A stretch of 64,000 nt of DNA. Origin: an uncultured Clostridia bacterium (GTDB taxonomy: Bacteria > Bacillota > Clostridia > Oscillospirales > Ruminococcaceae). Both the position numbers and the translations under genes were made by a program. Where the stretch lies: the NCBI GenBank assembly GCA_947625155.1, contig CANQNG010000006.1:1-64000 (forward strand), in the 5' to 3' direction. Shown piece after piece: positions 9,187 to 20,138 of the stretch. A model generated the notes under the pieces. It was not told the origin of the DNA. It ran no database searches and was given only the letters and a program-made list of their open reading frames with translations. Numbering within the stretch: the first letter of the stretch is position 1; every line of letters begins with the position of its first letter.

Positions 9187-10440
9187 TCACTCGGTCAGGC
9201 GGTAAGCCCCCGGCACATTTTCCTCGATAATGGTGCGTATCACGTCCCTATTCCAGACTTTCGCCGTTCCCCACGGGGAATACGGCAGTCCGTGCTGTGC
9301 GACCAGCTCGTCCGTGTACATGTTATACGGATAGACCCGCACATTGGAGAGGTTCCCGTCGTCGTACTGCGTGATGACCGGCATCAAGCCCGGCGCTTCG
9401 ATCGTGACCACGCCGTCCTTGCGCACGATGTCAAACTCTGCCATTCCGCCGACCATGTTGAAACTGTCCGTCTGCCCGGAAATGAAATTCCCCAGCGAGT
9501 AGTACACGAACCCCTGCGTGCCGTCGGGTCTTGTCAGGTATTCCATCGTCTGGAGCGTGTGCGGTCCTGTGCCGATGATCACATCTGCGCCCCAGTCGAT
9601 CAGATCCTGTGCCAGCGACTTCACGGCATCCGTGACCACGTGTGTATCCTCCACGCCCCAGTGCGCCGAAACGACCACGCAGTCCGCCTGTTCTTTCAGT
9701 TCCCCGATCTGCCGCTGCATCAGTTCCCGGTCAGAGGTATAGGGGATCTCCATTTCCGAATCCGCCGGCAGGGAGTAGCCGTTCGTATGCTCCGTATAGC
9801 CAAGCACCCCGACCTTGATGCCGTTCACTTCGGTAATGCGGTAGTCGTCCCTATCCGCCGCATCCCGGTAAGCCCCCAGCACCAGCAGCCCCGGATGCGC
9901 ACTGACCTGCCTGTCCCAGTAATCCAGACACGCCCGCATCCCGTCAGAACCCTTGTCCAGTACGTGGTTATTTGCCATGTTGATGATGTCAAAGCCGAGG
10001 TCGATCAGCTCGTCCCCCAGTTCATCCGGGGAGCAGAAATTCAGGTTCGAGCCGGAGATCTCATACTCGCCGCCGCAAATGACCGTTTCCTGATTGATAA
10101 AGGCAAGGTCGGCATCGGCGATCGTGTCTGCCACATTCTGGTAGCAGTAGTGAAAATTGTAGGCTTCGCCGTTTTCGGCATGTTCGGCAGCCGTTTCATA
10201 GACCCTTTTGTGGATGAGGTCATCCCCGACCGCCACGAAGCTGACCTTGCTGTCCGCAGCCGTATCCGGGGCGGCAGTTTCTGTTTCGGAGGCAGTTTCA
10301 GCGGGGATGGTCTCCAGCGGTACGGGCGTTCCGGTCTGCGGGAGCGTTTCGCCCTCGGCAGGGGTGCGGACTTTACTGATACTGCCGCAGCCGGTGCAGA
10401 ACACCAGCAGCACGGCAAGACATAAAGACATGCGTTTCAT
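9187..10440 (-). CDS. CapA family (PGA_cap, metallophosphatase-like) lipoprotein
   Basis: Lipobox LLVFCTGCG; VSFVAVGDDLIH, FINQETVICG, NMANNHVLDKG, VSAHWGVED, GTGPHTLQ, YYSLGNFISGQ motifs. Confidence 0.9.
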   Translation of the reverse strand: MKRMSLCLAVLLVFCTGCGSISKVRTPAEGETLPQTGTPVPLETIPAETASETETAAPDTAADSKVSFVAVGDDLIHKRVYETAAEHAENGEAYNFHYCYQNVADTIADADLAFINQETVICGGEYEISGSNLNFCSPDELGDELIDLGFDIINMANNHVLDKGSDGMRACLDYWDRQVSAHPGLLVLGAYRDAADRDDYRITEVNGIKVGVLGYTEHTNGYSLPADSEMEIPYTSDRELMQRQIGELKEQADCVVVSAHWGVEDTHVVTDAVKSLAQDLIDWGADVIIGTGPHTLQTMEYLTRPDGTQGFVYYSLGNFISGQTDSFNMVGGMAEFDIVRKDGVVTIEAPGLMPVITQYDDGNLSNVRVYPYNMYTDELVAQHGLPYSPWGTAKVWNRDVIRTIIEENVPGAYRLTE

Positions 10441-10506
10441 GGTATCTTCCTTTCCGGTTTTTCTTTAGTATACCACATCTTTCCGGAAATTGCAACAGGG
10501 GCGCAG

Positions 10507-10848
10507 CTAATTTTTCAGCCACTGGATCAATACCGGGATCTTCCGTACCCAGCACATCCGCAGCACGCAATGTTCATCAAAGGAATGCCCGTCAAAAAAC
10601 AAGATCACACGGTCCTGTTCACTCAGCTGCTCTAAAATGCGTTTCTTGTGTACGAACCAAGCTCCCTTTTCCTCGTGATCTTCCGGGAGCAGCTCTGACA
10701 CGGGGATACTGCGCTTTTCTGCGATCTCCCGGAATGCCGTGAACAGGCTGCCCGTCCCGGCACAGATCAGCCTTTCCGTCTGTGCCGGCAAGGCGATCCC
10801 CGGGATCCCTGCCGCCGTACCGCTTGGTGCAAAGACTGCAATTTTCAT
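10507..10848 (-). CDS. Small SLOG/DUF2493 (YspA-like) superfamily candidate
   Basis: MKIAVFAPSG...LICAGTGSLFTAFREIAEKRSIPV...QDRVILFFDGHS...KIPVLIQW resembles the pattern GGAxGxDxxxExxAxxxGIPV...DxVIAFWDGxS. Confidence 0.45.
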   Translation of the reverse strand: MKIAVFAPSGTAAGIPGIALPAQTERLICAGTGSLFTAFREIAEKRSIPVSELLPEDHEEKGAWFVHKKRILEQLSEQDRVILFFDGHSFDEHCVLRMCWVRKIPVLIQWLKN

Positions 10849-10960
10849 AAACATCTCTCCTTTAGATATGTTTTAGATATATTTTATATCTATATTTTTC
10901 ATTATAACACATAATGATGTTAAAATAAAGTCAAAATAGATACAAAAAGGAGTTTTTTCT

Positions 10961-11143
10961 ATGAAAAGTCTTTCCATCCGCATTGACGAGACGATGCTCG
11001 ACAAGCTGCATGTGATCGCTGATTACGAGGGGCGGTCGTGCAATTCCCAGATCCTCATCCTGATCCGGGACTGCATCCGGGCTTATGAAGCGGAACACGG
11101 TGTCATCGGTTTCGGCAGCCCGGAGGAACAGGCACACGGCTGA
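10961..11143 (+). CDS. Ribbon-helix-helix (Arc/CopG-like) DNA-binding protein
   Basis: MKSLSIRIDETMLDKLHVIADYEGRSCNSQILILIRDCIRAYE; RBS aaaaggag. Confidence 0.75.
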   Translation: MKSLSIRIDETMLDKLHVIADYEGRSCNSQILILIRDCIRAYEAEHGVIGFGSPEEQAHG

Positions 11144-11158
11144 TCGCTTTTTTTCAGA

Positions 11159-11203
11159 AATTGACATCGCTTTCACAGTTCTGACACTTTCCCCTTGTAA
11201 AAT
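11159..11203 (+). promoter_or_regulatory. Pho-box-like direct repeats + -10 upstream of response regulator
   Basis: AATTGAC-atcg-CTTTCAC-agtt-CTGACAC (11-bp period), then 10 bp to TAAAAT at 11198. Confidence 0.55.
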
Positions 11204-11254
11204 AAGAAAAGATATGCTATAATGAAAGAAAGCATCGGAAAGGAAGTGCTGCAC

Positions 11255-11938
11255 ATGAGCAAGCTGCTGATCGTGGACGATGAGGTCAATATCCGTGCCG
11301 TCGTCCGGGAATATGCCGAATTTGAGGACTACGAGGTCGATGAAGCTGCCAACGGCATGGAAGCCGTGGAACTCTGCAGGGAGAACGACTACGACCTCAT
11401 CATTATGGACGTGATGATGCCTAAACTGGACGGCTACTCCGCCAGCAAAGAGATCCGCCGCCGCAAGGACATCCCGATCATCATGCTCTCGGCACGGGGT
11501 GAGGAGTATGACAAGCTGTTCGGCTTTGAGATCGGGGTCGATGATTACGTCGTCAAGCCCTTTTCCCCCAAGGAACTGATGGCTCGTGTCCGTGCCGTGC
11601 TTGCCCGCCGGAAAGCCCCTGCCGCCGCCGAAGCCCCTGCCGAACACCTGAAATTTCAGGGGCTGGAGATCGACATTCCCGGCAGAGAAGTCTACGTGGA
11701 CGGCAAGAAAGTCTCCATGACCCCCAAGGAATATGACCTGCTCTTTTTCCTCGTGCGCAACAAGGGGCTTGCCATGACACGGGACAAGCTGCTCGAATCC
11801 GTGTGGGGGTACGATTTCTTCGGGGACGACCGGACGGTCGATACCCATATCAAGATGCTCCGGGGCAATCTCGGCAAATACCGCCGCTTTATCGTCACGC
11901 TGCGGGGTATGGGGTATAAATTCGACGATGCGGAGTAA
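11255..11938 (+). CDS. OmpR/PhoB-family response regulator
   Basis: LLIVDDEVNIRAVVREY, IIMDVMMPKLDG, VKPFSPKELMARV receiver; winged-helix RDKLLESVWGYDFFGDDRTVDTHIKMLRGNL; RBS ggaag before ATG 11255. Confidence 0.95.
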   Translation: MSKLLIVDDEVNIRAVVREYAEFEDYEVDEAANGMEAVELCRENDYDLIIMDVMMPKLDGYSASKEIRRRKDIPIIMLSARGEEYDKLFGFEIGVDDYVVKPFSPKELMARVRAVLARRKAPAAAEAPAEHLKFQGLEIDIPGREVYVDGKKVSMTPKEYDLLFFLVRNKGLAMTRDKLLESVWGYDFFGDDRTVDTHIKMLRGNLGKYRRFIVTLRGMGYKFDDAE

Positions 11939-13358
11939 AAAGGGGTTCCTGCGGCGCATCCCGCTGCGGATGCAGTTCGCTGTCAGCTTCTGCGTGTTCA
12001 CCATCCTCATTTCCGGGCTGCTGTGGCTGTTTGAGATCGTCCTGCTCGAAAAATTCTACTCCAACAGCAAGGTCGCCGAAACACGCCGCATCAGTGAATC
12101 CCTCGTGCAGTCCTACTACAACGACCCCATGGCGGATTTCCTGAAAGAACTCAACAGCGCCGCCATCAACAATCAGATGTGCATCACCGTTCTGGACGAA
12201 AGCCACCGCTACAAGCGGGACGTGATGAACAATACCTGCCTGCTGCACGGGGTCGGGAACTTGCAATATGCTTTTCTGGAGGAACTGGAAAACAGCAAGG
12301 ACGGCACGATCTCCCTACAGGTCTACAATGAGCAGATCGGCATGGAAATGCTGGTCTACGGCACGACGTTCGGGGAGGACGGCGAGGTGCAGGGATGCAT
12401 TTTCCTGAATGCCATCCTAGAACCAGTCGGCTCGACCGTGAAGATGCTGAAACGGAGCATCCTGATCTTCAGCGGCGTGGTGCTGGTCATTGGCTGTGCC
12501 ATTGCCTTTTTGCTGTCCAGCCGCCTGTCTGTGCCCATTGTACGCATCACCGGCTCTGCCAAGCGCATGGCGCACGGCGACTATGCGACACGCTTTGAGG
12601 GCGGCGGCTGCCGGGAAGTGGACGAGCTCGCCCGTGCGCTTGCGTATGCGGAGAAGGAGATCTCACGGGCGGATGCCATGCAGCGTGATCTGGTGGCAAA
12701 CGTATCGCACGATCTGCGCACCCCTCTCACCATGCTGAAAGCCTATGCCGAAATGATACGTGATCTCTCCGGGGACGATCCCGTCAAACGCAATGCCCAT
12801 TTGCAGGTCATCATCGACGAGACAGACCGCCTGACGGCACTGGTGAACGACATCCTCGACCTCTCCAAGCTCGAAAGCGGCAGCCAGAAGCTGGAACTGG
12901 AAACGATCGACGCTGCCAACTGGCTGGCGGACATCGTGGAACGCTACAAGGGCATTTCCGGGCAAATGGGCTATCACATCGACTTCACGCCGGATGCCCC
13001 CAAACAGATCACCTGCGACCCTGCCAAGCTGGAACGTGTCGTCTGCAACCTCATCCACAACGCCATCAACTACACCGGCGAGGACAAGCAGGTCTTTGTC
13101 CGTCAGATCAATACCGAAAAGGGCGTGCGCATCGAAGTGCAGGACACGGGCGACGGCATCGAGGAGGATAAGATCTCCCGTATTTTCGACAAATACTACC
13201 GCAGCGAGAACCACAAGCGGGAAGTCGTCGGCACGGGGCTGGGGCTGTCTATCGTCAAGGCGATCCTGAAAATGCACAATTGCAGCTACGGGGTACGATC
13301 TCGTCTGGGGGAAGGCTCGGTGTTCTGGTTCGAGATCACACAGGATGCAAAACGATAG
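11928..13358 (+). CDS. Sensor histidine kinase (HAMP, HisKA, HATPase), possibly PhoR/WalK-like
   Basis: NVSHDLRTPLTMLKAYAEMIRDL H-box; NAINYT N-box; GDGIEEDKISRIFDKYYRSENHKREVVGTGLGLSIVKAI. Confidence 0.95.
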   Translation: MRSKKGFLRRIPLRMQFAVSFCVFTILISGLLWLFEIVLLEKFYSNSKVAETRRISESLVQSYYNDPMADFLKELNSAAINNQMCITVLDESHRYKRDVMNNTCLLHGVGNLQYAFLEELENSKDGTISLQVYNEQIGMEMLVYGTTFGEDGEVQGCIFLNAILEPVGSTVKMLKRSILIFSGVVLVIGCAIAFLLSSRLSVPIVRITGSAKRMAHGDYATRFEGGGCREVDELARALAYAEKEISRADAMQRDLVANVSHDLRTPLTMLKAYAEMIRDLSGDDPVKRNAHLQVIIDETDRLTALVNDILDLSKLESGSQKLELETIDAANWLADIVERYKGISGQMGYHIDFTPDAPKQITCDPAKLERVVCNLIHNAINYTGEDKQVFVRQINTEKGVRIEVQDTGDGIEEDKISRIFDKYYRSENHKREVVGTGLGLSIVKAILKMHNCSYGVRSRLGEGSVFWFEITQDAKR

Positions 13359-13413
13359 TTTCACAAAACTATCACATAACTGTCATATCGTTTTCACATC
13401 GTGCTGTTAAACT
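13358..13413 (+). promoter_or_regulatory. Four Pho-box-like direct repeats and -10 for sRNA A
   Basis: GTTTCAC-aaaa-CTATCAC-ataa-CTGTCAT-atcg-TTTTCAC at 13358/13369/13380/13391 (exact 11-bp period); 10-bp gap to TAAACT (13408). Confidence 0.7.
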
Positions 13414-13419
13414 GAATAT

Positions 13420-13547
13420 GTAGTCGTAAGGCTACTTACTTTCTTGGTAATAACGTTTTACCCCAACGTTATTATTAAATCCCCAATAATCCCTATATCA
13501 TGCACAAACCCCCTCTGGCTGACCGGAGGGGGTTTGTGTTTGTGGTC
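13420..13547 (+). ncRNA. Candidate two-component-controlled C-rich sRNA A
   Basis: GTAGTC-GTAA-GGCTAC GNRA hairpin; TAATAACGTT-TTACCCC-AACGTTATTA hairpin; ATCCCCAATAATCCCTATATCATG; terminator CACAAACCCCCTC...GAGGGGGTTTGTG; paralogous to 23808-23904 (-). Confidence 0.7.
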
Positions 13548-13550
13548 TTT
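13503..13550 (+). terminator. intrinsic terminator of sRNA A
   Basis: 13-bp perfect arms CACAAACCCCCTC/GAGGGGGTTTGTG followed by T-rich tract. Confidence 0.85.
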
Positions 13551-13554
13551 TGTT

Positions 13555-14487
13555 TTACTTGAGCCAAAAGTCTGCCCTCTGATAGGCGAGCTGCTTGCTT
13601 TGTAATTTTACGCTCATCTGTGAATTGACCGCAGCGATACGGGCATACTGCGCTGCCACAGCCGTATTGTTCTCTGTCGACCGGGCAGTTTCCAGAATGT
13701 CCTGATTCGACCGCTGGATGTCTTCCAGTCTGGCATTTGTCTCTGCCTGCTGGATGATGTTTTCTTTCTGAAGCTGTATCACGGCATCCAGTTTATCCTT
13801 GATCGCTTGCAGATCTGCGTGCATCAGGGCATCGGTCAAAGTAAGCTGTGAGGTGGACAGGAAATCATACAGGTAATAAATGCCCTCGATGCTCCGGAAT
13901 TGCAGGGGGATGATGTCCGCACGATATGCCTCTTCCAGCATTTTCCGGTATGTGTCAATATCCTCCTGAATTTCATCGCTCGCCTTGGTCATTTCCTGCT
14001 TCTGCTGTTCCACTTCATTTCGCCTGTCCGCATTTTCAATTCTGATCTGTCTGGATCGCTGTTCATACTCTTTCATCCTTTTCTCGTATTCTTCAACTTG
14101 ATAATTATATGATCTCATTTCCTCTTCATAGGATCTATTCTGTTTTATTTGTAATGGAATAAAAACAGCCAAAAGGATCGATCCGGGAATAAAAAAACAA
14201 ACAGCCAATACAAACACAGCCTCCGTATCCAAAACCGAACCCGAAAACAATGCCAAAACACCCCGTATCAATAATAATATTCCGATCAAGATCCCTACCT
14301 TAAATCCTGCGTGAGGTTTATCAGGAAGGGTTGGTTTTGGAGGTCCTTCGATCGTAATTACCTTTGGTTTCAGTTCATCCCGCTTGCTGATCAGCTGATT
14401 TTTCTTGCCCGTACTTTCGTTGACAATGGTCTCCAACGTCCGCAGGTCTTTCAGGTAGATCAGCATTGCATCCCGTGAAATTGCCAT
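13555..14487 (-). CDS. hypothetical membrane/coiled-coil protein
   Basis: MAISRDAMLIYLKDLRTLETIV...; two TM segments then a long heptad-rich region; RBS aaaggcggt. Confidence 0.6.
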   Translation of the reverse strand: MAISRDAMLIYLKDLRTLETIVNESTGKKNQLISKRDELKPKVITIEGPPKPTLPDKPHAGFKVGILIGILLLIRGVLALFSGSVLDTEAVFVLAVCFFIPGSILLAVFIPLQIKQNRSYEEEMRSYNYQVEEYEKRMKEYEQRSRQIRIENADRRNEVEQQKQEMTKASDEIQEDIDTYRKMLEEAYRADIIPLQFRSIEGIYYLYDFLSTSQLTLTDALMHADLQAIKDKLDAVIQLQKENIIQQAETNARLEDIQRSNQDILETARSTENNTAVAAQYARIAAVNSQMSVKLQSKQLAYQRADFWLK

Positions 14488-14655
14488 ACCAATACCGCCT
14501 TTCCATGTTGATTTTTCCTTTTTGACAAAAAGGTTGGCATAAAAGTTATGCAAAAAGCACAAAAACCTCCTGCTCACCGCAGAAGGTTTTTGCATTATCA
14601 ACAGTATAGCACAGATCAGCCGAAAAGTATAGAGGCATTTTCGATGCACAAATGA

Positions 14656-17579
<2,924 letters not shown>

Positions 17580-17708
17580 GTGCGCATGCCCCCTTTCCCA
17601 CGGTATCACCTATCATTATAACATATTTTTGCAGGGAATGCAAGCCCCTTTCCGGTTTTTGTCCAGTTTCCAGAAAAGCCAAAAAATATGGCAACTGGGA
17701 ACGCCCTC

Positions 17709-18626
17709 TCAGGCGATCCACCCGTACACCAGCATTAGGAACGGCATGGTCGCCATGGAGAGCAATGTCGTCACCCCGAACAGCTCCGAAGCATATGCCG
17801 CATTGCGCTTGTACATCAGCGCCATCATCGTGCAGATGGCTGCGCTCGGGGCAGCGGCAGCGGCTACCACCGTCATCTTGACGATCTCTTCTGCCGGGAA
17901 CGGGAGCAGGATCAGAATGGTCAGGAACGGCACGAGCAGCAGTTTCAGGCATGCGACATAGAACACCCTCGGCTTGCGCAGCACTGCCGGCAGGTCGGTC
18001 TGCGCGATCGTTGCCCCTGCCACGAACATGGCAAGCGGGGTATTCAAGCTGCCGACCATCTCCAGTGCTTCTGTCAGGACAGCCGGCAGCGTGATCTGTG
18101 TAAAGAACAGCACCAGCCCGACCACGATAGCGATGATCGCGGGCGAGTACAACACCCGCACCAGCGACCGCAGGGAACGGCTGCCGGACATCTGCATGAC
18201 CCCATGCGACCACACCAGAAAATTGAACAGCGTCAGGAATGCCGTCACATAGAATACGCCCTCGTACCCGAACATCGCCTGTACCAGCGGGATGCCCATA
18301 AAGCCGCAGTTGGAATAGACTGTGGAAAAGCGCTCGATCTCGGCTTCCCTGCCCTCTTTTTTCCGGATGAGGAGGTAGGCGGTCAGATAGGCAGCCGCAA
18401 AGGAAAGCGCTGCCAGCAGGAACGTCCACCCCAGATTCGCCACCAGCTCCGCTTTCAGCTCCCGCTGATAGGCGAGCAGGATCACCACCGGATTGACGAC
18501 TTTGAGGACAAGGGAGCTGATCTCGCTGACGGTGTCCTTGGAGAGCAGTTTCAGCCGGAAACAGCCTGCCCCCACAAGGATCAGGAACAGCATGATACAA
18601 GCCTGTTTCAGAATGACAAGTGCCAT
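17709..18626 (-). CDS. AEC (auxin efflux carrier) family transporter
   Basis: SSLVLKVVNPVVILLAYQ, FSTVYSNCGFMGIPLVQAMFG, LFGVTTLLSMATMPFLM. Confidence 0.85.
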   Translation of the reverse strand: MALVILKQACIMLFLILVGAGCFRLKLLSKDTVSEISSLVLKVVNPVVILLAYQRELKAELVANLGWTFLLAALSFAAAYLTAYLLIRKKEGREAEIERFSTVYSNCGFMGIPLVQAMFGYEGVFYVTAFLTLFNFLVWSHGVMQMSGSRSLRSLVRVLYSPAIIAIVVGLVLFFTQITLPAVLTEALEMVGSLNTPLAMFVAGATIAQTDLPAVLRKPRVFYVACLKLLLVPFLTILILLPFPAEEIVKMTVVAAAAAPSAAICTMMALMYKRNAAYASELFGVTTLLSMATMPFLMLVYGWIA

Positions 18627-18642
18627 ATCCCAGCGCCTCCGG

Positions 18643-20085
18643 TCAGTTCTTGGCAGGTCTTTCCCTGCCCGCACAGCAGCCAGCCAGCATCCAGAACAGC
18701 GGTGCGACCGTCAGGGCGCTCGCCCCGATCACCATGACAAGCAGGTACAGCACCACAGCCCCGAACATGCCTGTATCGACCCAACTGCTGCCCTTTGCGC
18801 CCTTGCCGCCCCGTACCAGTACGATACCGAGCAGTGCCAGCACCAGCACCAGCATGGGAATGCCCATCGTGGCTGCCGTATGCAGATAGAAATTATACGC
18901 ACGGTCAAAGGCGTTCGGGTTAGAGCCGATCTGCATATTCTGATATAGCTGGGGATAGACCAGACAGTCCGGTCCGGTGCCGGTCAGGGGGAAACGCCCG
19001 ATGATCTTTGCCGTTCCCTTCCACAGGTAGCCATAGCTTGCCACGAGGTCGGTATTGTCAAAATGTCCATTCGGGTTTCTCGTGCCGCTCTTTATGTAGT
19101 AGCCGCTCGTGCCGAGCCGATAAGCGCTGTCCTCCCACTGGATAGCACCGTCATACAGCGCAAAATGGGCAGAGACTTTCACATCTTCGCCATTTTCCCT
19201 GCCGTAAGTCCCGTTGATGACCGGGGCAGCGAATGCCCAGCCAGCTCCGATCACGCACCCGAGCAGCGCTGCGCCGCATTTCAGGAGCGCCGCTTTGCCG
19301 GCTTTTTTGACGAGCAGGCACACCAGTGCCGCTAGAACGGCAAGCACCATGCCGCATACGCCGATCAGGCACTGTGTCCGGATGCTCATGACCGCAAATA
19401 CCACCGCACAGACAGTGTAGAATTTCTTCTTCTCCCCGAAAACAGCTCCCAGCAGTGCCGGAAATTCCAGCATGACCAGCAGTGTCCCCAGAAAGATCGG
19501 GCTGCCCGTCAGCCCGGACGGCAGGCAGACCCGGAACAGCAGCAGCGGTTCCAAATTTTGATAATACCCCAGCCCCGTCGGGAACGATTGCAGAAAGCCC
19601 CACACGCACTCCGCAAGCCCCATCCAGAGCATCCCGTCAAGGAGCATGATGCGGTTCTTCTCCTTGCCGAGCTGCGCACCGAGCAGGAAGAAGCACCCGT
19701 AGAACAGCACCGACAGCAGCCCTTCGCTCCGTCCGTCCGAACCAAATATGGCAACGGTCGGGAACGTGTAGTAGTAGGAATTGACCGTGCTCACGGTCGC
19801 CCAGATGACCATTGCCGCAAGGATGCCTGCCGGAACGAACAGGCGCTTCGGGGTGACGTTCTTCATGAAGCCGATGAACATGAACACGATCGCAAACACG
19901 CCCGTAATGGAAAGCGCCATGCCCGGCACGCTGTACACCTTGGCAAATTCCAGTGCGATACTGAACAGGGGCATCAGCACGAGGAACAGCAGCAGGATGC
20001 GCAGGTTATACTTGTGGTAGTCCTCTGTTTTCAGATTGAGGATGAAATTGGATCTTTCTGTTGTACCGAAAATCGTCTTTGGCAT
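18643..20085 (-). CDS. O-antigen ligase (WaaL)-family membrane protein
   Basis: ~12 TM polytopic; RFPLTGTGPDCLVYPQLYQ...AYNFYLHTAATMGIPMLVL O-antigen ligase motif. Confidence 0.75.
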   Translation of the reverse strand: MPKTIFGTTERSNFILNLKTEDYHKYNLRILLLFLVLMPLFSIALEFAKVYSVPGMALSITGVFAIVFMFIGFMKNVTPKRLFVPAGILAAMVIWATVSTVNSYYYTFPTVAIFGSDGRSEGLLSVLFYGCFFLLGAQLGKEKNRIMLLDGMLWMGLAECVWGFLQSFPTGLGYYQNLEPLLLFRVCLPSGLTGSPIFLGTLLVMLEFPALLGAVFGEKKKFYTVCAVVFAVMSIRTQCLIGVCGMVLAVLAALVCLLVKKAGKAALLKCGAALLGCVIGAGWAFAAPVINGTYGRENGEDVKVSAHFALYDGAIQWEDSAYRLGTSGYYIKSGTRNPNGHFDNTDLVASYGYLWKGTAKIIGRFPLTGTGPDCLVYPQLYQNMQIGSNPNAFDRAYNFYLHTAATMGIPMLVLVLALLGIVLVRGGKGAKGSSWVDTGMFGAVVLYLLVMVIGASALTVAPLFWMLAGCCAGRERPAKN

Positions 20086-20138
20086 ATGTCCACGCTCCTA
20101 AAATGACAGAGACGGCGGAAATCCGCCGTCCCCTTTCC

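Noticed and set aside
9292-10425. 377-aa plus-strand ORF opposite the CapA-family gene
   Set aside because: No recognisable domain, antisense shadow.
10931-12010. 359-aa minus-strand ORF opposite the RHH and response-regulator genes
   Set aside because: Antisense to two well-supported genes and their promoter region.
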